This document shows, piece by piece, positions 1-5,483 of a DNA stretch of 5,485 nucleotides. The translations under genes were made by a program, and so were the position numbers. Every line of letters begins with the position of its first letter. Within the stretch, counting starts at the first letter, position 1. This DNA comes from an uncultured Ruminococcus sp. (GTDB lineage Bacteria; Bacillota; Clostridia; Oscillospirales; Acutalibacteraceae). The stretch is taken from the NCBI GenBank assembly GCA_902772795.1, contig CACYBZ010000038.1, positions 1 through 5,485 of the forward strand. The letters run 5' to 3'. The notes under the pieces were generated by a model that did no database searches, was not told where the DNA came from, and saw only the letters and a list, made by a program, of their open reading frames with translations.

Positions 1-1
1 A

Positions 2-61
2 TCTTACCCTCGTGTTAAAAAACATAAATCTTCTAAGTTTTCTCAGAACAATAAATCTTAA
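2..61 (+). CDS. possible 3' end of an unidentified upstream gene (partial)
   Basis: The frame starting at base 2 stays open from the window edge to a TAA at 59-61 and encodes SYPRVKKHKSSKFSQNNKS. It is basic and Lys/Ser-rich, which could be the disordered C-terminus of a nucleic-acid-binding protein. Nineteen open codons are not statistically strong, so this may be non-coding. The YPRV-K run faintly recalls the C-termini of some IS4-type transposases, but this is an impression from memory and no catalytic region is in view. If it is a gene, it ends about 245 nt before the rimP promoter and is not part of the same transcription unit. Confidence 0.3.
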   Translation, partial: SYPRVKKHKSSKFSQNNKS

Positions 62-75
62 GTTGACGACATTGC

Positions 76-115
76 CTGAAAGGGGAGATGTCAGCCAACG
101 GCTGACAGAGGGGTA
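76..115. repeat. dispersed-repeat-like palindromic element
   Basis: TGTCAGCC (89-96) and GGCTGACA (100-107) form a perfect 8-bp stem with the loop AAC. The palindrome sits between AGGGGAGA on the left and GAGGGG on the right, preceded by TTGCCTGAAAGGGG. From memory this matches the style of short intergenic repeats scattered through Ruminococcus-like and related gut clostridial genomes. The usual CCCCTGAAAGGGG arm seems shortened here to CCTGAAAGGGG, suggesting a decayed copy. Only one copy is in the window, so its repeat status is inferred. A simple hairpin, or a terminator for a minus-strand transcript, is the alternative. Confidence 0.5.
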
Positions 116-125
116 ATAAAAATTA

Positions 126-257
126 ACTTAGTGCATATAGGAGTTCTCCCTTAACAATCCCACAGGGAACTTTGCCCTCCACACCCTCTTTGTAAAGCCT
201 GACCGAAACTTTCAGAACAACATTTTGCGACAGCGAAATGTTGCAGGGGTACGGAGA
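126..257. repeat. possible decayed intergenic repeat or structured non-coding block
   Basis: The block combines GTTCTCCC, CCCACAGGGAACTTTGCCCTCC and a hairpin followed by TTGCAGGGG. On the minus strand it reads as G-rich runs (GGAGGGCAAAGTTCCCTGTGGG), the style of another family of gut-clostridial intergenic repeats as I recall them. AGTTCTCCC (142-150) can pair with GGGAACT (165-171) with small bulges, in competition with AGGG/CCCT at 164-178. No reading frame is convincing. A structured RNA or a chance GC-richer patch cannot be excluded. Confidence 0.25.
218..243. other. 11-bp stem-loop without a T-tract
   Basis: CAACATTTTGC (218-228) pairs with GCGAAATGTTG (233-243) over 11 positions, with one G-U pair, around the loop GACA. 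The sequence that follows (CAGGGGTACGG) has no T-run, so this is not a canonical intrinsic terminator on the + strand. The minus strand continues with TTCTGAAAG, also without a clear T-run. It may be part of the repeat block that surrounds it. Confidence 0.45.
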
Positions 258-278
258 TTTTCAGGGAATACATTGCTG

Positions 279-340
279 AAAAAAATATTTTATCAAAATA
301 ACACTTGCAAATCGAATAATTCTATGTTATGATACAGGAA
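279..340 (+). promoter_or_regulatory. sigma-A-type promoter of the rimP-nusA-infB operon
   Basis: The -35 box TTGCAA (305-310) is separated by exactly 17 nt from the -10 box TATGAT (328-333). TG at 325-326 makes this an extended -10 (TGTTATGAT). The A/T-rich stretch 279-304 directly upstream could act as an UP element. Initiation is predicted near 340, giving a 5' leader of about 90 nt before rimP. No other promoter of this quality was seen between here and infB, so it probably drives all five genes. Confidence 0.8.
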
Positions 341-362
341 ATACAACAGACAATGGATAAAA

Positions 363-400
363 AGGAGTGGGCAGACAACAGACCCACTCTTCTTTTTATT
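363..400 (+). terminator. intrinsic terminator-like attenuator in the rimP leader
   Basis: GAGTGGG (365-371) pairs perfectly with CCCACTC (383-389). The stem extends to 9 bp by a G-U pair (364/390) and an A-T pair (363/391), with an 11-nt loop. TTCTTTTTATTGTTTTG follows at once, so hairpin plus interrupted T-tract has the form of an intrinsic terminator. It lies between the promoter and the rimP start, so it can only act as an attenuator. The same kind of hairpin ahead of rimP is, as I recall, common in Firmicutes, and NusA-sensitive termination in the leader of its own operon has been reported for Bacillus subtilis. No upstream strand able to break the stem is visible in the leader, which favours protein-dependent control over a riboswitch. 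Confidence 0.75.
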
Positions 401-417
401 GTTTTGTCTTTAAAGAG

Positions 418-429
418 AAAGGAAGTGAT
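418..429 (+). promoter_or_regulatory. rimP ribosome binding site that sets the start
   Basis: AAAGGAAGTGAT matches 11 of 12 positions of the ideal AAAGGAGGTGAT anti-16S sequence. The core GGAAG (421-425) lies 7 nt before the GTG at 433. It selects that GTG over the in-frame GTG at 367, which lies inside the attenuator stem. Confidence 0.85.
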
Positions 430-432
430 ATT

Positions 433-900
433 GTGGCAGGAAAGAACACAGTAAAAACAGTATGGGAGATTGTCGAACCGTATGTCAATGAGCTTGGCTT
501 ACAGCTTTGGGATATTCAGTTTGTCAAAGAAGGAGCAATGTGGTATCTGAGAATTTTCATCGACAGCGAAAACGGAATTACCGTTGACGACTGCGAGAAT
601 GTCAGCCGTGCCATTGACCAGCCTCTTGACATTGCCGACCCTATCGACAAAAGTTACACATTGGAAGTCAGTTCGCCCGGCATAGAACGGGAACTCACCA
701 GACCAGAACATTTTGAACAGTTTATGGGAGCAGATGTCATGGTAAAAATGATACGTCCTCTGCCTGCAATCGGAAAGGAATTCAAAGGAATTCTGGAATC
801 CGCCGACAAGAACACTTGTACGGTGAAAACACAACAGGGAGAAATTACTTTCAATATCAAAGAAAGCGTATGGGTAAAATTGGACGATTTTTACTGCTGA
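433..900 (+). CDS. rimP: ribosome maturation factor RimP
   Basis: RimP (YlxS, DUF150) is a cytoplasmic factor that binds the free 30S subunit and helps late assembly around the central pseudoknot and S12. The 155-residue product has the usual family length. The N-terminal alpha/beta domain spans about 6-82, with the W-x-L-R-I-F-I-D strand near 37-44 and the signature YTLEVSSPGIER at 75-86. The C-terminal SH3-like domain (about 88-155) begins after LTRPEHFEQFMGADV. I chose GTG 433 because of its near-perfect SD and because homologues begin about there. An in-frame GTG at 367 would add 22 residues encoded by the attenuator hairpin and T-tract. It is the first gene of the operon, 48 nt ahead of nusA, and its expression depends on read-through of the leader hairpin. 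Family identification is firm. Confidence 0.96.
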   Translation: MAGKNTVKTVWEIVEPYVNELGLQLWDIQFVKEGAMWYLRIFIDSENGITVDDCENVSRAIDQPLDIADPIDKSYTLEVSSPGIERELTRPEHFEQFMGADVMVKMIRPLPAIGKEFKGILESADKNTCTVKTQQGEITFNIKESVWVKLDDFYC

Positions 901-948
901 AAACAAGGGAACGGAAACAGTACAATACAGAAAGGTTGATTCGGAAAA

Positions 949-2292
949 ATGGAAAATAAAGAAACTCGCTTTGACCCTAAAGAATTATTTACCGCTATTG
1001 CCATGCTGGAAAAAGAAAGAGGTGTTTCTGCGGAATATCTCTTTTCCCAGATAACCAAAGCCATCGAAATTGCCGCAGGTAAGAATTACGGTTCGGAAAA
1101 AGTCACTTTTAAAATTGACAAGGATAAACAGATATTTGAAGCTTATATCCAGAAACAGGTAATGGACGATGTGTTTGACAACAATCTTGAAATTTCTCTG
1201 GAAAAAGCAAGGGAAATCAATCCGTCCGTGGAAATCGGAGATTATGTCAGTGTCAAAATGGATACTATGGCATTGGGAAGAATCGGTGTCAATGCGGCAA
1301 GAAACGTCATCAAGCAGGGTATTAACGAAGGGGAAAAAGGACAGCTGATGCTGGAGTTCAAAAACAAAATCGGTGAACTGGTTACTGCAACGGTAGAAAA
1401 TGTCAATCCCCATAACGGAAGCATTGCGGTAAAAATCGGAAAGTCTACCGCTTATCTGAACATCAATGAACAGGTAAAAGGCGAAACATTCAAAGAAGGC
1501 GACCTTATCAAAGTGTATATTTCTGATGTACAGAAAAAGGAAAAGGGAAATACGCCGAAAATCATCATTTCCAGAACACACCCCGAATTTGTCAAGAGAA
1601 TGTTTGAAACAGAAGTTCCCGAAATTTATGACGGTACCGTAGAAATCAAGTCTGTTTCCCGAGAAGCAGGTTCAAGAACAAAAATCGCCGTATACAGCAA
1701 AGATAAACAGGTTGACGCTATCGGAGCCTGTATCGGTACGAGAGGTACAAGAGTAAGTGCGATTGTTGAAGAACTCAACGGTGAAAAAATTGACATTATT
1801 GAATATGACGAAAATCCCAAGAAATTTATTGCCTCCGCTCTGGCACCTGCCAGCGTAGTCAAGGTACAGGTAGCCAGTGACGGAACAAAAGTTTGTCGTG
1901 TCACTGTTCCTGACAGTCAGTTATCACTGGCTATCGGCAACAAAGGACAGAATGTCCGCCTGGCGGCAAGACTGACAGGCTGGAAAATTGATATCCGTCC
2001 CGAAAGCGGTTTCTTTGGTGAGGAAGATGACGGAAAATTCATTGACGAGCTACTCCCTCCCAAGAAAGATACTGACGCTTATCTTGACAATGCAGATAAT
2101 GAAGACGTAACAGAAGTTGCAGAAAGTACCGCCGATGAAGAAGCAACAAAAATTACTGAAAACACCGACAATGAAGAAGTAACAGATGTTACCGAAAATA
2201 CGGACAGCGAAGAAGCAACGGAAGTTACCGAAAATACGGAAGACAACGAGGAAATCTTTGCAGAAGATGAACTCAGTGAAAGTGAAGAATAA
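949..2292 (+). CDS. nusA: transcription termination/antitermination factor NusA with acidic repeat tail
   Basis: NusA binds RNA polymerase and nascent RNA, stabilises pauses and hairpins, and supports both intrinsic termination and antitermination. Domains along the 447 residues: N-terminal polymerase-binding domain (about 8-135), S1 domain (about 142-210), KH1 (about 225-300, GxxG loop GTRG at 263-266) and KH2 (about 302-350, GNKG at 330-333, then QNVRLAARLTGWKIDI). From about 357 a tail replaces the compact end of B. subtilis NusA (about 370 residues as I recall). The tail has 38 Asp/Glu in 91 residues and includes four tandem 12-residue repeats at 385-432. It is not the folded acidic-repeat pair of E. 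coli. ATG 949 is supported by an in-frame TGA at 937-939 just upstream. The best SD, AAAGG at 931-935, is rather distant (13 nt), suggesting moderate initiation or coupling to rimP. Identity is certain; the role of the tail is unknown. Confidence 0.97.
   Translation: MENKETRFDPKELFTAIAMLEKERGVSAEYLFSQITKAIEIAAGKNYGSEKVTFKIDKDKQIFEAYIQKQVMDDVFDNNLEISLEKAREINPSVEIGDYVSVKMDTMALGRIGVNAARNVIKQGINEGEKGQLMLEFKNKIGELVTATVENVNPHNGSIAVKIGKSTAYLNINEQVKGETFKEGDLIKVYISDVQKKEKGNTPKIIISRTHPEFVKRMFETEVPEIYDGTVEIKSVSREAGSRTKIAVYSKDKQVDAIGACIGTRGTRVSAIVEELNGEKIDIIEYDENPKKFIASALAPASVVKVQVASDGTKVCRVTVPDSQLSLAIGNKGQNVRLAARLTGWKIDIRPESGFFGEEDDGKFIDELLPPKKDTDAYLDNADNEDVTEVAESTADEEATKITENTDNEEVTDVTENTDSEEATEVTENTEDNEEIFAEDELSESEE
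2101..2244 (+). repeat. four tandem 36-bp in-frame repeats in the nusA tail
   Basis: Four abutting 36-bp units lie at 2101-2136, 2137-2172, 2173-2208 and 2209-2244. Each starts GAAGA and codes for a 12-residue unit close to E-E-(V/A)-T-x-V-T-E-N-T-D-x. The last two units agree at 30 of 36 bases; the first is the most diverged. They form NusA residues 385-432. There is no spacer between copies and the frame is kept, so this is a coding minisatellite that probably grew by unequal recombination or slippage. Confidence 0.9.
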
Positions 2293-2341
2293 AACATCAG
2301 GATAAAAAAGGCAACTCCCGTTGGTGAAAGGCAGGGATAAC

Positions 2342-2644
2342 ATGAAACAAAAAAGAATACCGCTGAGAAAATGTATTGGTTGTATGGAAATGAAGCCGAA
2401 AAAGGAGCTTGTCCGTATTGTGAAAGCTCCCGACAGCAAGGACGAAGAAAAACAGGTTGTGCAAAGCGGTGAAATTTCCGTTGATTTCACGGGGAAAAAA
2501 TCAGGCAGAGGGGCATATATCTGTCATAATACAGAATGTCTGCAAAAAGCCGTCAAGGCAAAACGTCTGGAAAGAACGTTTTCCTGCAAGATTCCCGACG
2601 AAGTCTATGTCAGACTGGAAGAGGAGATTGGCAAAATTGAATAA
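2342..2644 (+). CDS. rnpM: YlxR / RnpM, RNase P modulator and nucleic-acid-binding protein
   Basis: The 100-residue product opens MKQKRIPLRKCIGC and carries the family signature GKKSGRGAYIC at 51-61, which identifies the YlxR (DUF448) family. In B. subtilis this protein has been described as a modulator of RNase P (RnpM) and as a nucleoid-associated transcription regulator. The start is ATG 2342, supported by AAAGGCAGGG 5 nt upstream and by the family's N-terminus; the in-frame TTG at 2321 would add seven unlikely residues. Cysteines 11, 14, 61 and 66 form a CxxC plus CxxxxC pattern that could bind a metal. Residues about 30-43 (DSKDEEKQVVQSG) look like a small charged insertion before the conserved ISVD strand. 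The gene lies 49 nt after nusA and overlaps ylxQ by 8 nt, so the two are probably translationally coupled. Confidence 0.93.
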   Translation: MKQKRIPLRKCIGCMEMKPKKELVRIVKAPDSKDEEKQVVQSGEISVDFTGKKSGRGAYICHNTECLQKAVKAKRLERTFSCKIPDEVYVRLEEEIGKIE

Positions 2645-2945
2645 TCAACTCTTATCGTTTCTTGGTATTTGTCGGCGTGCAGGGAAAATGACGCTCGGTT
2701 ATGACAGCGTTGTCAGCAGTGTTACCAACGGTGAAAGCTGTCTTGTCATTATGGCAGACGATATTTCCCCCAGAACCGAAAAACATCTTACCGAAGCATT
2801 AACGGGAACACCTGTCAGCATCATGAAAGTTCCGTATGACAGGAACACTCTGGGAAAATCGCTCGGAAAATTTACCGCAATTATTTCTGTCAACGACAGA
2901 GGATTTGCCGTAAAAATTACCGAACTGATAGAGAACAGTCAATAA
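2637..2945 (+). CDS. ylxQ: YlxQ, L7Ae/L30e-family kink-turn RNA-binding protein
   Basis: The 102-residue product begins MNNQLLSFLGICRRAGKMTLGYD and has the compact alpha/beta L7Ae/L30e/Gadd45 layout, with hydrophobic strands CLVIMADD (35-42) and AIISVND (81-87) and the segment SPRTEKHLTEA between them. B. subtilis YlxQ and YbxF are known to bind kink-turn RNA. Start: TTG 2637, 10 nt after AGGAG (2622-2626). The in-frame TTG at 2628 is too close to that SD. Longer starts would only translate ylxR in the wrong frame. It overlaps the last 8 nt of ylxR, and its TAA (2943-2945) overlaps the infB ribosome binding site, so its translation should be tightly linked to both neighbours. The natural RNA target is not known. 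Confidence 0.92.
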   Translation: MNNQLLSFLGICRRAGKMTLGYDSVVSSVTNGESCLVIMADDISPRTEKHLTEALTGTPVSIMKVPYDRNTLGKSLGKFTAIISVNDRGFAVKITELIENSQ

Positions 2946-2950
2946 GGAGG
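2944..2950 (+). promoter_or_regulatory. infB ribosome binding site overlapping the ylxQ stop
   Basis: AAGGAGG is a full-strength SD sharing two bases with the ylxQ TAA. It lies 10 nt before ATG 2961 and only 4 nt before the in-frame TTG 2955, so ATG 2961 is preferred. The overlap suggests termination-reinitiation coupling from ylxQ to infB. Confidence 0.85.
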
Positions 2951-2960
2951 CAATTTGCTT

Positions 2961-5435
2961 ATGATAAAATATAAAGTGCGTGAAGTTGCGACAGCTCTGA
3001 ATGTCAGCACCAAAGAAATCATTGAACTTCTGGGAAAGTATGTCGGCGGTGAACCGAAAAAAACGACATCAATTCTTACCGAAGAAGAACTGAACATTGT
3101 TTTTGACTACTTTACACAGAAAAACAGTGTCAGCAGTTTTGATAAGTACTATGCGTCAGGCAAAGAGGAAGAAGCACCCAAAACAGAAAAAACGGTGAAA
3201 ACACCTCAGAGCGAAAAGGCAACAGAAAAAGCAGAGAGAAACAGTACTGTCAAAAACAGCGGTGACAACAAGAAAAATCAGAAAAACGACAACAGACCGA
3301 ACAATAAAAACAACCGCAACAAGTCCAAAGAAAACACTACCAGTAACACCAGAAACAACAGTAGTGTCAATACAAATACAACTCCTGCCACCGCAAAACC
3401 GAAAGACAGCAAACCTGAAAAAACGGAAAAACAGAATACCACTGATGTACAGTTCAAAAACAGAAAAGAAAGAAAAGTGGTGGATACCCGTCAGATTGTT
3501 GTGGACGTAGAAAGATACAATGAAAAATATGACCGTCTGGCAAGTGAAAAAATCAAAAGCGAAAACCAGACGGCTCACAAACAGAAAATCAATCAGCGTT
3601 CCCAGCAGAAAGGCAAGCAGAAACGAGGCAAAAAGGAAACTGAACAGGAACGTCTTAACCGTATCGAATCCGAACGTAAAAAGAAGAAAATCACTATCAC
3701 CATTCCTGACGAAATTTCTGTCAATGAACTCGCTGTCAGACTGAAAGCAACCGTTGTCGAAGTCATTAAAAAGCTGTTCCTGATGGGTGTTGTCGTCAAG
3801 ATGAACGAAACGATTGACTTTGATACAGCGTCACTGGTAGCTATGGAATTTCATGCCAAGGTAGAAAAAGAAGTTGTCGTTACCATCGAAGAAAGAATTA
3901 TTGACGACAGCAAAGATGATGACAGCAATCTGGTAGAAAGAGCCCCTGTTGTCGTTGTCATGGGACACGTTGACCACGGTAAGACTTCCTTACTGGACGC
4001 TATCCGACACGCACACGTTACAGACAAGGAAGCAGGCGGAATTACACAGCATATCGGTGCATACAGAGTGCATATCAACGGAAAAGATATCACGTTCCTG
4101 GATACCCCCGGACATGAAGCTTTCACCGCAATGAGAGCAAGAGGTGCAATGGCGACAGATATTGCCATTCTTGTTGTTGCCGCTGATGACGGTATCATGC
4201 CCCAGACGGTAGAGGCAATCAACCATGCAAAAGCCGCAGGTGTTTCCATTATCGTAGCGATTAACAAAATGGATAAACCGGGAGCCAATCCTGACATTGT
4301 CAAACAACAGCTTACCGAGTACAATCTTGTTCCTGAAGAATGGGGCGGTGATGTACCCTGCATTCCTGTTTCTGCAAAGACAAAAGAGGGTATTGACGAT
4401 TTGCTTGAAATGGTATTGATTACCGCCGAAGTCGCTGAACTCAAAGCCAACCCCGACAGAAGTGCAAAAGGTATTGTCATCGAAGCAAGACTGGACAAAG
4501 GCAGAGGCCCTATTGCCACTATGCTGGTACAGAACGGTACACTGAATGTCGGTGATGTCATTGTAGCGGGTACTACCGTAGGCAGGGTAAGAGCCATGAC
4601 CAACGACCGTGGCGAAAAAGTCGAACATGCAGGCCCTTCCTATCCCGTAGAAATTTCAGGTCTTGATGAAGTTCCCGTAGGCGGTGACGTATTCAATGCC
4701 GTCAGTGATGAACGACTGGCAAGAACGCTTGTCGAACAGAGAAAGACAAAGGCAAAAGAAGAAATTTTCAATGCACAGACAAAAGTCACACTGGATAATC
4801 TTTTCAATCAGATGCAGCTGGGAGAAATGAAAGACCTCAAGGTTATCGTCAAAGCTGATGTACAGGGGTCTGTTGAAGCGGTAAGACAGTCACTGGAAAA
4901 ACTGACCAATGACGAAGTAAGAGTAAACGTCATTCATGGTGCAGTAGGTGCAATCAATGAATCCGACGTTTCTCTTGCCAAAGCATCAAATGCCATTATC
5001 GTCGGTTTCAATGTAAGACCTGACGCACTGGCACAGGCTACCGCTGAACGTGACGGCGTGGAACTGCGTATGTACAGAGTCATTTATGACTGTATTGAAG
5101 AAATCGAACAGGCAATGAAAGGTATGCTTGCCCCCAAAACCAGAGAAATTGAACTCGGCAAAGCAGAATGTCGGAATGTCATCAAAATCAAGAACGTCGG
5201 ATTTATTGCGGGCAGTTATGTACTCAACGGCAAAATGGAACGTAATGCGAAAATCAGGGTTGTCCGTGACGGCATTGTCATTGCTGAAGACGTACTTTCT
5301 TCCTTACAAAGATTCAAAGACTCTGTCAAAGAAGTGGCAGCAGGATACGAATGTGGTATCGGTCTGGAACATTTCGCTGACCTTAAAGAAGGCGACATTC
5401 TTGAATGTTTCAAGATTGAAGAATACAGAGATTAA
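2961..5435 (+). CDS. infB: translation initiation factor IF-2
   Basis: IF2 is the cytoplasmic GTPase that places initiator fMet-tRNA on the 30S subunit and promotes 50S joining. Order in the 824 residues: first IF2_N helical module (about 3-55); a long basic Lys/Asn/Thr-rich linker (about 65-240); second IF2_N module (about 244-298); G domain (about 328-493) with G1 GHVDHGKT (335-342), G2 [10 protein letters not shown] (359-368), G3 DTPGH (381-385), G4 NKMD (435-438) and G5 SAK (471-473); domain II (about 500-595); domain III (about 605-705); and the C2 initiator-tRNA-binding domain, ending with [11 protein letters not shown] near 795-805. All GTPase motifs are intact. The linker is interrupted by an ordered-looking island at 173-194. 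ATG 2961 is chosen from SD spacing; TTG 2955 would add only two residues. No Met codon occurs between the start and residue 275, so a short IF2 isoform would need a non-ATG start. Confidence 0.97.
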   Translation: MIKYKVREVATALNVSTKEIIELLGKYVGGEPKKTTSILTEEELNIVFDYFTQKNSVSSFDKYYASGKEEEAPKTEKTVKTPQSEKATEKAERNSTVKNSGDNKKNQKNDNRPNNKNNRNKSKENTTSNTRNNSSVNTNTTPATAKPKDSKPEKTEKQNTTDVQFKNRKERKVVDTRQIVVDVERYNEKYDRLASEKIKSENQTAHKQKINQRSQQKGKQKRGKKETEQERLNRIESERKKKKITITIPDEISVNELAVRLKATVVEVIKKLFLMGVVVKMNETIDFDTASLVAMEFHAKVEKEVVVTIEERIIDDSKDDDSNLVERAPVVVVMGHVDHGKTSLLDAIRHAHVTDKEAGGITQHIGAYRVHINGKDITFLDTPGHEAFTAMRARGAMATDIAILVVAADDGIMPQTVEAINHAKAAGVSIIVAINKMDKPGANPDIVKQQLTEYNLVPEEWGGDVPCIPVSAKTKEGIDDLLEMVLITAEVAELKANPDRSAKGIVIEARLDKGRGPIATMLVQNGTLNVGDVIVAGTTVGRVRAMTNDRGEKVEHAGPSYPVEISGLDEVPVGGDVFNAVSDERLARTLVEQRKTKAKEEIFNAQTKVTLDNLFNQMQLGEMKDLKVIVKADVQGSVEAVRQSLEKLTNDEVRVNVIHGAVGAINESDVSLAKASNAIIVGFNVRPDALAQATAERDGVELRMYRVIYDCIEEIEQAMKGMLAPKTREIELGKAECRNVIKIKNVGFIAGSYVLNGKMERNAKIRVVRDGIVIAEDVLSSLQRFKDSVKEVAAGYECGIGLEHFADLKEGDILECFKIEEYRD

Positions 5436-5446
5436 TAAATAACAGC

Positions 5447-5483
5447 AATATTTCCCCCACCTTACATAAGGTGGGGAAATATT
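5447..5483 (+). terminator. long hairpin after infB, candidate terminator
   Basis: AATATTT plus a C-rich arm ending CACCTT (5447-5463) pairs with AAGGTGGGGAAATATT (5468-5483): 16 bp, one bulged C and the loop ACAT. It begins 11 nt after the infB stop. The window ends two bases later, so no T-tract can be seen. With one it would end the operon or attenuate it before rbfA. Without one it could be an mRNA 3'-end stabiliser or a palindromic repeat. The stem is nearly symmetric, so it could serve both strands. Confidence 0.55.

Larger units (their letters stand above)
62..304. other. non-coding intergenic region with hairpins upstream of the rimP promoter
   Basis: No convincing gene is visible on either strand. 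The stretch holds a perfect palindrome at 89-107, a bulged hairpin pairing 142-150 with 165-171, an 11-bp stem at 218-243, and a weak 7-bp stem pairing 258-264 with 276-282. None of these is followed by a run of T on the + strand, so none is a convincing terminator for the upstream transcript. The last 25 bases are strongly A/T-rich and belong with the promoter. Confidence 0.6.

Noticed and set aside
218..243. Stem-loop as terminator of the upstream gene
   Set aside because: No T-run follows on the + strand; the next bases are CAGGGGTACGG.
367..432. Upstream in-frame GTG giving a 177-residue RimP
   Set aside because: It lies inside the attenuator stem, has no SD at the right distance, and adds 22 residues unlike the family. 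GTG 433 has a near-perfect SD.
1115..1120. TTGACA inside nusA as an internal promoter (also at 2084-2089)
   Set aside because: Neither has a -10-like hexamer at 16-18 nt; both are parts of Asp-rich coding sequence.
1735..1746. GTRG loop in NusA KH1 as an abnormal RNA-binding loop
   Set aside because: The middle positions of the KH1 GxxG loop vary between bacteria (Pro in Bacillus, Met in E. coli as I recall), so Thr is not remarkable.
2101..2244. 36-bp repeats considered as a CRISPR array
   Set aside because: The units abut without spacers, are imperfect, and stay in frame within nusA.
2321..2341. TTG start for ylxR adding seven residues
   Set aside because: ATG 2342 has an SD-like AAAGGCAGGG and matches the family N-terminus (K-x-R-I-P-L-R-K-C).
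2457..2636. Long upstream extension of the ylxQ frame
   Set aside because: It overlaps ylxR almost completely in another frame and has no L7Ae-like sequence; the family start fits TTG 2637.
2955..2960. TTG start for infB two codons upstream
   Set aside because: Only 4 nt from the SD, while ATG 2961 is at 10 nt and fits the IF2 N-terminus.
3851..4603. 250-codon open frame on the minus strand
   Set aside because: Antisense to the conserved G domain and domain II of IF2; Ser/Thr/Ala-rich translation with no recognisable domain. A codon-bias shadow. The same applies to minus-strand frames at 985-1581, 2050-2490, 3156-3578 and 3990-4628.
5128..5442. 104-codon + strand frame running past the infB stop
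   Set aside because: Lies inside the IF2 C2 domain in another frame, without an SD or recognisable protein features.
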